A DNA stretch of 36,116 bases from Selaginella moellendorffii (taxonomy: Eukaryota > Streptophyta > Lycopodiopsida > Selaginellales > Selaginellaceae). The DNA is taken from positions 34,390 to 70,505 of the forward strand of contig NW_003314392.1 of NCBI RefSeq assembly GCF_000143415.4, written 5' to 3'. Positions 1 through 8,787 of this stretch are shown here, in pieces. The stretch's first letter is position 1, and every line of letters starts with the position of its first letter. A program made the position numbers and the translations under genes. The notes below the pieces were generated by a model. That model had not been told where the DNA came from and ran no database searches. It saw only the letters and a program-made list of their open reading frames with translations.

Positions 1-26
1 GTTATTACAATAACAATGCTCGACGT
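1..26. other. Left flank outside the satellite array
   Basis: These 26 bases show no match to any part of the 1,249-bp unit. They contain a perfect 6-bp inverted repeat with a 2-base spacer (GTTATT-AC-AATAAC, 1-14), and a GACGTC palindrome (22-27) sits on the junction. The stretch is too short to say what the neighbouring sequence is. It may be the true genomic flank of the array or only the end of an assembled contig. Confidence 0.6.
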
Positions 27-1275
27 CAGTCCACGCGAAACGCACGCACGGTTCGCGAGAAAACGGCCCCAACGCCCGCATTCTCCATTATTCCGAGAGA
101 ATATCCCTCCACTACTTAAATTGTGCCAAAAAGAGGTGGCTCCGGGTGGGTCTCGACCCAGGGACCTATTTGAGTGGACTTGTTTTTAGATTGGGGGTCT
201 CTGCCACTAGGCCTCTACCACCTCTCCGTTACATATTTCGTGTCGGTTAAATTTATTGGGTTTGTGGGGGAGGGGGTTTAACTAGCAAAGGGCGATTATG
301 GGGAGCGCTTAGTGCGATTAAGTGGGGCTTAAGTTGGGGCAATCGCGGCCGTCGGTGCGGTGGGGTGGTTGACCGGCGGCGATGAGTTTGACCGGCGGTC
401 CCCGTGACACGTGGCTAGGGCTAGGGTCTGGATATGGGTTTTGCGCGAGTGGGCAAGATCCATGGCTCGGTTTGCGGTGGGACTTGAACCGTTGGAAAGC
501 TTGCGTGAGTCCACCCGTTTCCACAGAAACGGATCTGGATTTCGTCGCTCCACCGGCCCGCACCATTGCGATGGGTTTGACGCTGGGTTTTCGAGCGAGT
601 GGGCAACATCCATGGCTCGGTTTGCGGTGGGACTTGAACCGTTGGAAAGCTTGCGTGAGTCCACCCGTTTCCACAGAAACGGATCCCGATTTCGTTGCTC
701 CACCGTCCCACACCATTGCAATGGGTTTTGTGCTGTTCCCGTTGCCATATCTCGTGGACCGTGGGCCCCCTTTCGCCCTTGGGCACATGGGAGCAACTGG
801 GGCGGTGCGCGCAACTGGCCCATGTGGCCAAGTACATTTTTCCATGTCCTGGGCGCCTGCTTTTGTGGTTTTTCCCACGGAAGAAGATGCGTCCCACGTG
901 GCGATCCGTGTGCCCGCCCGCACTCCGGCACCAACGGGGCCGGCCGGCGTGACGCCCCGGTCGCGGCCGTGCCAACGGATCGCGGGCCCACATGCGTGGG
1001 CTGCCGCCGGGAGTGCATCTCACTCTCGAGGAAAACACCGCAAACTGGCGCTCGGGCCTGCACTGGAACGCGACCCCAGGAGCGCCGTGGCGAAGCCCGC
1101 GTCGAGGGCATCGATCCGAATTGGCTGGGCCCCCCATGCCATGCTGGCACCGTGCGTGCCTTGTCGAAAACGGCACACCCTTGCGACCGCTGGGCGAAAG
1201 GGGCAAACCCCGAGAGGTCCTTGCACCTCCTGTCACTGGGGAGGGTGCCCCCCACGAACACGAACCCAACGGCGC
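27..1275. repeat. Unit copy 1 (edge copy, most diverged)
   Basis: This copy is 1,249 bp only because three deletions and three inserted bases cancel. Single bases are missing at about 30-31, in the C run at 67-70 and at 104-105. An extra A is present at about 990 and an extra AA at about 1042-1044. No interior copy carries any of these changes, which fits the usual pattern of less efficient homogenisation at an array edge. Confidence 0.95.
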
Positions 1276-1384
1276 CAGTCCCACGCGAAACGCACGCACG
1301 GTTCGCGAGAAAACGGCCCCCAACGCCCGCATTCTCCATTATTCCGAGAGAATATTCCCTCCACTACTTAAATTGTGCCAAAAA
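1276..1384. other. Leading segment of the unit (reference copy)
   Basis: This 109-bp stretch precedes the tRNA-like module on the plus strand. On the minus strand it is what follows the T5 stop. It starts GC-rich and becomes AT-richer toward 1384, with a short TATTC/GAATA inverted repeat in the middle. I recognise no gene or element in it. It is the point at which the left edge of the array begins. Confidence 0.7.
1380..1384 (-). terminator. T5 pol III-type stop after the tRNA-like module
   Basis: Five T residues on the minus strand follow directly after the closing stem of the 92-nt module. A run of four or more T is the known RNA polymerase III termination signal. The same run is seen next to the module in every copy (128-132 in copy 1, 35120-35124 in copy 29). 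If the internal promoter works, the predicted transcript is about 92-100 nt. Confidence 0.45.
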
Positions 1385-1476
1385 GAGGTGGCTCCGGGTG
1401 GGTCTCGACCCAGGGACCTATTTGAGTGGACTTGTTTTTAGATTGGGGGTCTCTGCCACTAGGCCTCTACCACCTC
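1385..1476 (-). other. tRNA-like / SINE-head-like pol III module, present in every unit
   Basis: On the minus strand this 92-nt segment opens with GAGGTGG and closes with CCACCTC, a perfect 7-bp acceptor-like stem. An A-box-like TAGTGGCAGAG lies at 1461-1451 and matches TRGYNNARNGG at six of eight fixed positions. A B box GGGTCGAGACC lies at 1411-1401 and matches GGTTCGANNCC at eight of nine. The boxes start 50 bp apart, within the usual range for type 2 pol III promoters. The D and anticodon arms do not fold convincingly and no anticodon can be read, so it is not a working tRNA gene; a tRNA relic or the head of a plant SINE is more likely. Copies start at the unit start plus 109 (133 in copy 1; 2634, 3882, 5131, 6382, 7648 and so on to 35125). 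Transcription is inferred, not shown. Confidence 0.55.
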
Positions 1477-1543
1477 TCCGTTACATATTTCGTGTCGGTT
1501 AAATTTATTGGGTTTGTGGGGGAGGGGGTTTAACTAGCAAAGG
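1477..1543. other. G-rich tract within a GTTAAA/TTTAAC inverted repeat
   Basis: GTTAAA at 1498-1503 and TTTAAC at 1529-1534 form a 6-bp inverted repeat. Between them lie G runs of 3 (1510-1512), 5 (1518-1522) and 5 (1524-1528), with another GGG at 1542-1544. Four G runs could form a quadruplex with one long loop, but this is only a possibility. The segment lies upstream of the tRNA-like module on its own strand and is AT-richer than the rest of the unit. Confidence 0.5.
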
Positions 1544-1586
1544 GCGATTATGGGGAGCGCTTAGTGCGATTAAGTGGGGCTTAAGT
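1544..1586. repeat. Cryptic 21-22-bp tandem repeat inside the unit
   Basis: Positions 1544-1565 and 1566-1586 are two degenerate direct repeats, both starting GCGATTA, followed by a GGGG run and CTTAG or CTTAAG. Copy 6 carries a third, 17-bp partial iteration here (6583-6599), so the site can expand by slippage. Confidence 0.65.
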
Positions 1587-1674
1587 TGGGGCAATCGCGG
1601 CCGTCGGTGCGGTGGGGTGGTTGACCGGCGGCGATGAGTTTGACCGGCGGTCCCCGTGACACGTGGCTAGGGCT
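1587..1674. promoter_or_regulatory. Segment with paired TTGACCGGCGG repeats and a G-box
   Basis: TTGACCGGCGG occurs twice, at 1621-1631 and 1640-1650, 19 bp apart. Each begins with TTGACC, the core of the plant WRKY W-box. The palindromic G-box CACGTG lies at 1660-1665 in the context ACACGTGGC, a classical ABRE form. Such short motifs occur by chance; no TATA box or gene is placed to be controlled by them. The direct repeat is certain, its regulatory meaning is not. Confidence 0.35.
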
Positions 1675-1766
1675 AGGGTCTGGATATGGGTTTTGCGCGA
1701 GTGGGCAAGATCCATGGCTCGGTTTGCGGTGGGACTTGAACCGTTGGAAAGCTTGCGTGAGTCCAC

Positions 1767-1784
1767 CCGTTTCCACAGAAACGG
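1767..1784. repeat. Perfect 7-bp-stem palindrome, first half
   Basis: CCGTTTC-CACA-GAAACGG is an inverted repeat with a 4-base loop. It lies in the fully conserved core of the 150-bp half. It could extrude as a small hairpin or bind a dimeric protein, but nothing in the sequence decides this. Copy 15 breaks it with an extra C. Confidence 0.75.
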
Positions 1785-1916
1785 ATCTGGATTTCGTCGC
1801 TCCACCGGCCCGCACCATTGCGATGGGTTTGACGCTGGGTTTTCGAGCGAGTGGGCAACATCCATGGCTCGGTTTGCGGTGGGACTTGAACCGTTGGAAA
1901 GCTTGCGTGAGTCCAC

Positions 1917-1934
1917 CCGTTTCCACAGAAACGG
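1917..1934. repeat. Perfect 7-bp-stem palindrome, second half
   Basis: This is the same inverted repeat exactly 150 bp after the first one, giving two per unit and about 58 in the window. Copy 3 breaks it by a T deletion, and copy 28 alters it by a G-to-T change in the right arm. Confidence 0.75.
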
Positions 1935-2035
1935 ATCCCGATTTCGTTGCTCCACCGTCCCACACCATTGCAATGGGTTTTGTGCTGTTCCCGTTGCCAT
2001 ATCTCGTGGACCGTGGGCCCCCTTTCGCCCTTGGG

Positions 2036-2078
2036 CACATGGGAGCAACTGGGGCGGTGCGCGCAACTGGCCCATGTG
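2036..2078. repeat. 8-bp inverted repeat CACATGGG/CCCATGTG
   Basis: The arms are at 2036-2043 and 2071-2078 with a 27-bp spacer, inside which GCAACTGG occurs twice as a direct repeat. The arms are intact in all copies except copy 22, where one A is lost from the left arm. Confidence 0.7.
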
Positions 2079-2146
2079 GCCAAGTACATTTTTCCATGTC
2101 CTGGGCGCCTGCTTTTGTGGTTTTTCCCACGGAAGAAGATGCGTCC

Positions 2147-2152
2147 CACGTG
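2147..2152. promoter_or_regulatory. Second G-box (CACGTG)
   Basis: CACGTG lies in the context CCCACGTGGC, a strong G-box/ABRE-like form recognised by plant bZIP and bHLH factors. It lies about 490 bp from the first G-box in the same unit. No nearby gene explains it, so its function is uncertain. Confidence 0.3.
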
Positions 2153-2524
2153 GCGATCCGTGTGCCCGCCCGCACTCCGGCACCAACGGGGCCGGCCGGC
2201 GTGACGCCCCGGTCGCGGCCGTGCCAACGGATCGCGGGCCCCATGCGTGGGCTGCCGCCGGGAGTGCATCTCACTCTCGAGGAAAACACCGCACTGGCGC
2301 TCGGGCCTGCACTGGAACGCGACCCCAGGAGCGCCGTGGCGAAGCCCGCGTCGAGGGCATCGATCCGAATTGGCTGGGCCCCCCATGCCATGCTGGCACC
2401 GTGCGTGCCTTGTCGAAAACGGCACACCCTTGCGACCGCTGGGCGAAAGGGGCAAACCCCGAGAGGTCCTTGCACCTCCTGTCACTGGGGAGGGTGCCCC
2501 CCACGAACACGAACCCAACGGCGC

Positions 2525-3772
2525 CAGTCCCACGCGAAACGCACGCACGGTTCGCGAGAAAACGGCCCCCAACGCCCGCATTCTCCATTATTCCGAGAGA
2601 ATATTCCCTCCACTACTTAAATTGTGCCAAAAAGAGGTGGCTCCGGGTGGGTCTCGACCCAGGGACCTATTTGAGTGGACTTGTTTTTAGATTGGGGGTC
2701 TCTGCCACTAGGCCTCTACCACCTCTCCGTTACATATTTCGTGTCGGTTAAATTTATTGGGTTTGTGGGGGAGGGGGTTTAACTAGCAAAGGGCGATTAT
2801 GGGGAGCGCTTAGTGCGATTAAGTGGGGCTTAAGTTGGGGCAATCGCGGCCGTCGGTGCGGTGGGGTGGTTGACCGGCGGCGATGAGTTTGACCGGCGGT
2901 CCCCGTGACACGTGGCTAGGGCTAGGGTCTGGATATGGGTTTTGCGCGAGTGGGCAAGATCCATGGCTCGGTTTGCGGTGGGACTTGAACCGTTGGAAAG
3001 CTTGCGTGAGTCCACCCGTTTCCACAGAAACGGATCTGGATTTCGTCGCTCCACCGGCCCGCACCATTGCGATGGGTTTGACGCTGGGTTTTCGAGCGAG
3101 TGGGCAACATCCATGGCTCGGTTTGCGGTGGGACTTGAACCGTTGGAAAGCTTGCGTGAGTCCACCCGTTCCACAGAAACGGATCCCGATTTCGTTGCTC
3201 CACCGTCCCACACCATTGCAATGGGTTTTGTGCTGTTCCCGTTGCCATATCTCGTGGACCGTGGGCCCCCTTTCGCCCTTGGGCACATGGGAGCAACTGG
3301 GGCGGTGCGCGCAACTGGCCCATGTGGCCAAGTACATTTTTCCATGTCCTGGGCGCCTGCTTTTGTGGTTTTTCCCACGGAAGAAGATGCGTCCCACGTG
3401 GCGATCCGTGTGCCCGCCCGCACTCCGGCACCAACGGGGCCGGCCGGCGTGACGCCCCGGTCGCGGCCGTGCCAACGGATCGCGGGCCCCATGCGTGGGC
3501 TGCCGCCGGGAGTGCATCTCACTCTCGAGGAAAACACCGCACTGGCGCTCGGGCCTGCACTGGAACGCGACCCCAGGAGCGCCGTGGCGAAGCCCGCGTC
3601 GAGGGCATCGATCCGAATTGGCTGGGCCCCCCATGCCATGCTGGCACCGTGCGTGCCTTGTCGAAAACGGCACACCCTTGCGACCGCTGGGCGAAAGGGG
3701 CAAACCCCGAGAGGTCCTTGCACCTCCTGTCACTGGGGAGGGTGCCCCCCACGAACACGAACCCAACGGCGC
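2525..3772. repeat. Unit copy 3
   Basis: This 1,248-bp copy lacks one T in the palindrome of the second 150-bp half, at about 3168-3170. The change shortens the left arm of the CCGTTTC stem and shifts every open frame through this point. Confidence 0.97.
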
Positions 3773-5021
3773 CAGTCCCACGCGAAACGCACGCACGGTT
3801 CGCGAGAAAACGGCCCCCAACGCCCGCATTCTCCATTATTCCGAGAGAATATTCCCTCCACTACTTAAATTGTGCCAAAAAGAGGTGGCTCCGGGTGGGT
3901 CTCGACCCAGGGACCTATTTGAGTGGACTTGTTTTTAGATTGGGGGTCTCTGCCACTAGGCCTCTACCACCTCTCCGTTACATATTTCGTGTCGGTTAAA
4001 TTTATTGGGTTTGTGGGGGAGGGGGTTTAACTAGCAAAGGGCGATTATGGGGAGCGCTTAGTGCGATTAAGTGGGGCTTAAGTTGGGGCAATCGCGGCCG
4101 TCGGTGCGGTGGGGTGGTTGACCGGCGGCGATGAGTTTGACCGGCGGTCCCCGTGACACGTGGCTAGGGCTAGGGTCTGGATATGGGTTTTGCGCGAGTG
4201 GGCAAGATCCATGGCTCGGTTTGCGGTGGGACTTGAACCGTTGGAAAGCTTGCGTGAGTCCACCCGTTTCCACAGAAACGGATCTGGATTTCGTCGCTCC
4301 ACCGGCCCGCACCATTGCGATGGGTTTGACGCTGGGTTTTCGAGCGAGTGGGCAACATCCATGGCTCGGTTTGCGGTGGGACTTGAACCGTTGGAAAGCT
4401 TGCGTGAGTCCACCCGTTTCCACAGAAACGGATCCCGATTTCGTTGCTCCACCGTCCCACACCATTGCAATGGGTTTTGTGCTGTTCCCGTTGCCATATC
4501 TCGTGGACCGTGGGCCCCCTTTCGCCCTTGGGCACATGGGAGCAACTGGGGCGGTGCGCGCAACTGGCCCATGTGGCCAAGTACATTTTTCCATGTCCTG
4601 GGCGCCTGCTTTTGTGGTTTTTCCCACGGAAGAAGATGCGTCCCACGTGGCGATCCGTGTGCCCGCCCGCACTCCGGCACCAACGGGGCCGGCCGGCGTG
4701 ACGCCCCGGTCGCGGCCGTGCCAACGGATCGCGGGCCCCATGCGTGGGCTGCCGCCGGGAGTGCATCTCACTCTCGAGGAAAACACCGCACTGGCGCTCG
4801 GGCCTGCACTGGAACGCGACCCCAGGAGCGCCGTGGCGAAGCCCGCGTCGAGGGCATCGATCCGAATTGGCTGGGCCCCCCATGCCATGCTGGCACCGTG
4901 CGTGCCTTGTCGAAAACGGCACACCCTTGCGACCGCTGGGCGAAAGGGGCAAACCCCGAGAGGTCCTTGCACCTCCTGTCACTGGGGAGGGTGCCCCCCA
5001 CGAACACGAACCCAACGGCGC
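3773..5021. repeat. Unit copy 4
   Basis: This 1,249-bp copy shows no difference from the consensus by eye. Confidence 0.97.
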
Positions 5022-6272
5022 CAGTCCCACGCGAAACGCACGCACGTTTCGCGAGAAAACGGCCCCCAACGCCCGCATTCTCCATTATTCCGAGAGAATA
5101 TTCCCTCCACTACTTAAATTGTGCCAAAAAGAGGTGGCTCCGGGTGGGTCTCGACCCAGGGACCTATTTGAGTGGACTTGTTTTTAGATTGGGGGTCTCT
5201 GCCACTAGGCCTCTACCACCTCTCCGTTACATATTTCGTGTCGGTTAAATTTATTGGGTTTGTGGGGGAGGGGGTTTAACTAGCAAAGGGCGATTATGGG
5301 GAGCGCTTAGTGCGATTAAGTGGGGCTTAAGTTGGGGCAATCGCGGCCGTCGGTGCGGTGGGGTGGTTGACCGGCGGCGATGAGTTTGACCGGCGGTCCC
5401 CGTGACACGTGGCTAGGGCTAGGGTCTGGATATGGGTTTTGCGCGAGTGGGCAAGATCCATGGCTCGGTTTGCGGTGGGACTTGAACCGTTGGAAAGCTT
5501 GCGTGAGTCCACCCGTTTCCACAGAAACGGATCTGGATTTCGTCGCTCCACCGGCCCGCACCATTGCGATGGGTTTGACGCTGGGTTTTCGAGCGAGTGG
5601 GCAACATCCATGGCTCGGTTTGCGGTGGGACTTGAACCGTTGGAAAGCTTGCGTGAGTCCACCCGTTTCCACAGAAACGGATCCCGATTTCGTTGCTCCA
5701 CCGTCCCACACCATTGCAATGGGTTTTGTGCTGTTCCCGTTGCCATATCTCGGTGGACCGTGGGGCCCCCTTTCGCCCTTGGGCACATGGGAGCAACTGG
5801 GGCGGTGCGCGCAACTGGCCCATGTGGCCAAGTACATTTTTCCATGTCCTGGGCGCCTGCTTTTGTGGTTTTTCCCACGGAAGAAGATGCGTCCCACGTG
5901 GCGATCCGTGTGCCCGCCCGCACTCCGGCACCAACGGGGCCGGCCGGCGTGACGCCCCGGTCGCGGCCGTGCCAACGGATCGCGGGCCCCATGCGTGGGC
6001 TGCCGCCGGGAGTGCATCTCACTCTCGAGGAAAACACCGCACTGGCGCTCGGGCCTGCACTGGAACGCGACCCCAGGAGCGCCGTGGCGAAGCCCGCGTC
6101 GAGGGCATCGATCCGAATTGGCTGGGCCCCCCATGCCATGCTGGCACCGTGCGTGCCTTGTCGAAAACGGCACACCCTTGCGACCGCTGGGCGAAAGGGG
6201 CAAACCCCGAGAGGTCCTTGCACCTCCTGTCACTGGGGAGGGTGCCCCCCACGAACACGAACCCAACGGCGC
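5022..6272. repeat. Unit copy 5
   Basis: This 1,251-bp copy has a G-to-T change at 5047 and two extra G bases about a dozen bases apart, at about 5752 and 5762-5765. The two insertions lie just after the internal duplication and shift all frames by two. Confidence 0.97.
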
Positions 6273-7538
6273 CAGTCCCACGCGAAACGCACGCACGGTT
6301 CGCGAGAAAACGGCCCCCAACGCCCGCATTCTCCATTATTCCGAGAGAATATTCCCTCCACTACTTAAATTGTGCCAAAAAGAGGTGGCTCCGGGTGGGT
6401 CTCGACCCAGGGACCTATTTGAGTGGACTTGTTTTTAGATTGGGGGTCTCTGCCACTAGGCCTCTACCACCTCTCCGTTACATATTTCGTGTCGGTTAAA
6501 TTTATTGGGTTTGTGGGGGAGGGGGTTTAACTAGCAAAGGGCGATTATGGGGAGCGCTTAGTGCGATTAAGTGGGGCTTAAGGATTAGTGGGGCTTAAGT
6601 TGGGGCAATGGCGGCCGTCGGTGCGGTGGGGTGGTGGACCGGCGGCGATGAGTTTGACCGCCGGTCCCCGTGACACGTGGCTAGGGCTAGGGTCTGGATA
6701 TGGGTTTTGCGCGAGTGGGCAAGATCCATGGCTCGGTTTGCGGTGGGACTTGAACCGTTGGAAAGCTTGCGTGAGTCCACCCGTTTCCACAGAAACGGAT
6801 CTGGATTTCGTCGCTCCACCGGCCCGCACCATTGCGATGGGTTTGACGCTGGGTTTTCGAGCGAGTGGGCAACATCCATGGCTCGGTTTGCGGTGGGACT
6901 TGAACCGTTGGAAAGCTTGCGTGAGTCCACCCGTTTCCACAGAAACGGATCCCGATTTCGTTGCTCCACCGTCCCACACCATTGCAATGGGTTTTGTGCT
7001 GTTCCCGTTGCCATATCTCGTGGACCGTGGGCCCCCTTTCGCCCTTGGGCACATGGGAGCAACTGGGGCGGTGCGCGCAACTGGCCCATGTGGCCAAGTA
7101 CATTTTTCCATGTCCTGGGCGCCTGCTTTTGTGGTTTTTCCCACGGAAGAAGATGCGTCCCACGTGGCGATCCGTGTGCCCGCCCGCACTCCGGCACCAA
7201 CGGGGCCGGCCGGCGTGACGCCCCGGTCGCGGCCGTGCCAACGGATCGCGGGCCCCATGCGTGGGCTGCCGCCGGGAGTGCATCTCACTCTCGAGGAAAA
7301 CACCGCACTGGCGCTCGGGCCTGCACTGGAACGCGACCCCAGGAGCGCCGTGGCGAAGCCCGCGTCGAGGGCATCGATCCGAATTGGCTGGGCCCCCCAT
7401 GCCATGCTGGCACCGTGCGTGCCTTGTCGAAAACGGCACACCCTTGCGACCGCTGGGCGAAAGGGGCAAACCCCGAGAGGTCCTTGCACCTCCTGTCACT
7501 GGGGAGGGTGCCCCCCAGGAACACGAACCCAACGGCGC
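6273..7538. repeat. Unit copy 6 (longest, locally altered)
   Basis: This 1,266-bp copy carries a 17-bp insertion at 6583-6599 that repeats the preceding bases (6565-6582) minus one A. Transversions follow at 6610 (C to G), 6636 (T to G) and 6661 (G to C). Another C-to-G change lies at 7518. It is the most altered interior copy. Confidence 0.97.
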
Positions 7539-8787
7539 CAGTCCCACGCGAAACGCACGCACGGTTCGCGAGAAAACGGGCCCCAACGCCCGCATTCTCC
7601 ATTATTCCGAGAGAATATTCCCTCCACTACTTAAATTGTGCCAAAAAGAGGTGGCTCCGGGTGGGTCTCGACCCAGGGACCTATTTGAGTGGACTTGTTT
7701 TTAGATTGGGGGTCTCTGCCACTAGGCCTCTACCACCTCTCCGTTACATATTTCGTGTCGGTTAAATTTATTGGGTTTGTGGGGGAGGGGGTTTAACTAG
7801 CAAAGGGCGATTATGGGGAGCGCTTAGTGCGATTAAGTGGGGCTTAAGTTGGGGCAATCGCGGCCGTCGGTGCGGTGGGGTGGTTGACCGGCGGCGATGA
7901 GTTTGACCGGCGGTCCCCGTGACACGTGGCTAGGGCTAGGGTCTGGATATGGGTTTTGCGCGAGTGGGCAAGATCCATGGCTCGGTTTGCGGTGGGACTT
8001 GAACCGTTGGAAAGCTTGCGTGAGTCCACCCGTTTCCACAGAAACGGATCTAGATTTCGTCGCTCCACCGGCCCGCACCATTGCGATGGGTTTGACGCTG
8101 GGTTTTCGAGCGAGTGGGCAACATCCATGGCTCGGTTTGCGGTGGGACTTGAACCGTTGGAAAGCTTGCGTGAGTCCACCCGTTTCCACAGAAACGGATC
8201 CCGATTTCGTTGCTCCACCGTCCCACACCATTGCAATGGGTTTTGTGCTGTTCCCGTTGCCATATCTCGTGGACCGTGGGCCCCCTTTCGCCCTTGGGCA
8301 CATGGGAGCAACTGGGGCGGTGCGCGCAACTGGCCCATGTGGCCAAGTACATTTTTCCATGTCCTGGGCGCCTGCTTTTGTGGTTTTTCCCACGGAAGAA
8401 GATGCGTCCCACGTGGCGATCCGTGTGCCCGCCCGCACTCCGGCACCAACGGGGCCGGCCGGCGTGACGCCCCGGTCGCGGCCGTGCCAACGGATCGCGG
8501 GCCCCATGCGTGGGCTGCCGCCGGGAGTGCATCTCACTCTCGAGGAAAACACCGCACTGGCGCTCGGGCCTGCACTGGAACGCGACCCCAGGAGCGCCGT
8601 GGCGAAGCCCGCGTCGAGGGCATCGATCCGAATTGGCTGGGCCCCCCATGCCATGCTGGCACCGTGCGTGCCTTGTCGAAAACGGCACACCCTTGCGACC
8701 GCTGGGCGAAAGGGGCAAACCCCGAGAGGTCCTTGCACCTCCTGTCACTGGGGAGGGTGCCCCCCACGAACACGAACCCAACGGCGC
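7539..8787. repeat. Unit copy 7
   Basis: This 1,249-bp copy has a C-to-G change at 7580 (offset 41 from the unit start), shared with copy 15 only, and a G-to-A change at 8052. Confidence 0.97.

Larger units (their letters stand above)
1675..1972. repeat. Internal tandem duplication of about 150 bp (two halves)
   Basis: The half at about 1675-1822 is repeated at 1823-1972. From the GAGTGGGCAA motif onward the two differ at about seven of 128 positions; the starts are more diverged. The central 75 bp or so is identical between halves. A third, short beginning of the same repeat is visible after 1973 before similarity fades. The array therefore has two periods, 150 bp within 1,249 bp. The halves differ in the same way in every unit, so this duplication is older than the amplification of the 1,249-bp unit. 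Confidence 0.9.
1276..2524. repeat. Unit copy 2 (reference copy)
   Basis: This 1,249-bp copy matches the consensus everywhere I compared it, so it is used here as the reference for sub-unit features. The offset of a feature is its position minus 1275, and the same feature can be found in other copies by adding the offset to their starts. Confidence 0.97.
1973..2524. other. GC-rich remainder of the unit, no gene recognised
   Basis: This 552-bp stretch is GC-rich, with many CG dinucleotides and sites such as GGCCGGCC near 2190. It holds the CACATGGG/CCCATGTG inverted repeat and the second G-box, listed separately. Open frames cross it in several phases but look like chance translations. I see no transposon end, tRNA or rRNA in it. 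Confidence 0.7.

Noticed and set aside
1385-1476. A functional tRNA gene
   Set aside because: The terminal stem and B box are good, but no clear anticodon arm or anticodon can be found, the D arm does not fold, and the T arm pairs poorly around a 7-base loop. It is kept only as a tRNA-like module.
411-1502. Long open frames of about 300-370 codons in each unit, on both strands, including one of 363 codons from a GTG at 411
   Set aside because: Several overlapping frames are open at once because the sequence is GC-rich with few stops. Products are low-complexity and match no family I know. Indels in copies 3, 5, 12, 15, 18, 20, 21, 22 and 28 break or fuse these frames without correction. Their apparent conservation only reflects copy identity.
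1666-1680. Telomere-like repeat CTAGGGCTAGGG in each unit
   Set aside because: There are only two iterations, and they do not match the plant TTTAGGG repeat; they are better seen as the start of the 150-bp duplicated segment.
1741-1757. CENP-B-box-like motif around CGTTGGAAA in each 150-bp half
   Set aside because: The central nine bases match, but the essential TTCG start and CGGG end of the CENP-B box are not present (ACCG and GCTT instead). The likeness is probably chance.
1276-2524. Tandem Helitron-derived unit ending in CTAG
   Set aside because: CTAG occurs after TTTAAC and in the G-box region, but there is no typical hairpin 6-12 bases before it, no following T, and no TC start in the right place.
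1276-2524. rDNA intergenic spacer or 5S rDNA cluster
   Set aside because: No part of the unit resembles 5S, 18S or 25S rRNA, and the window holds nearly 29 units without any rRNA gene between them.
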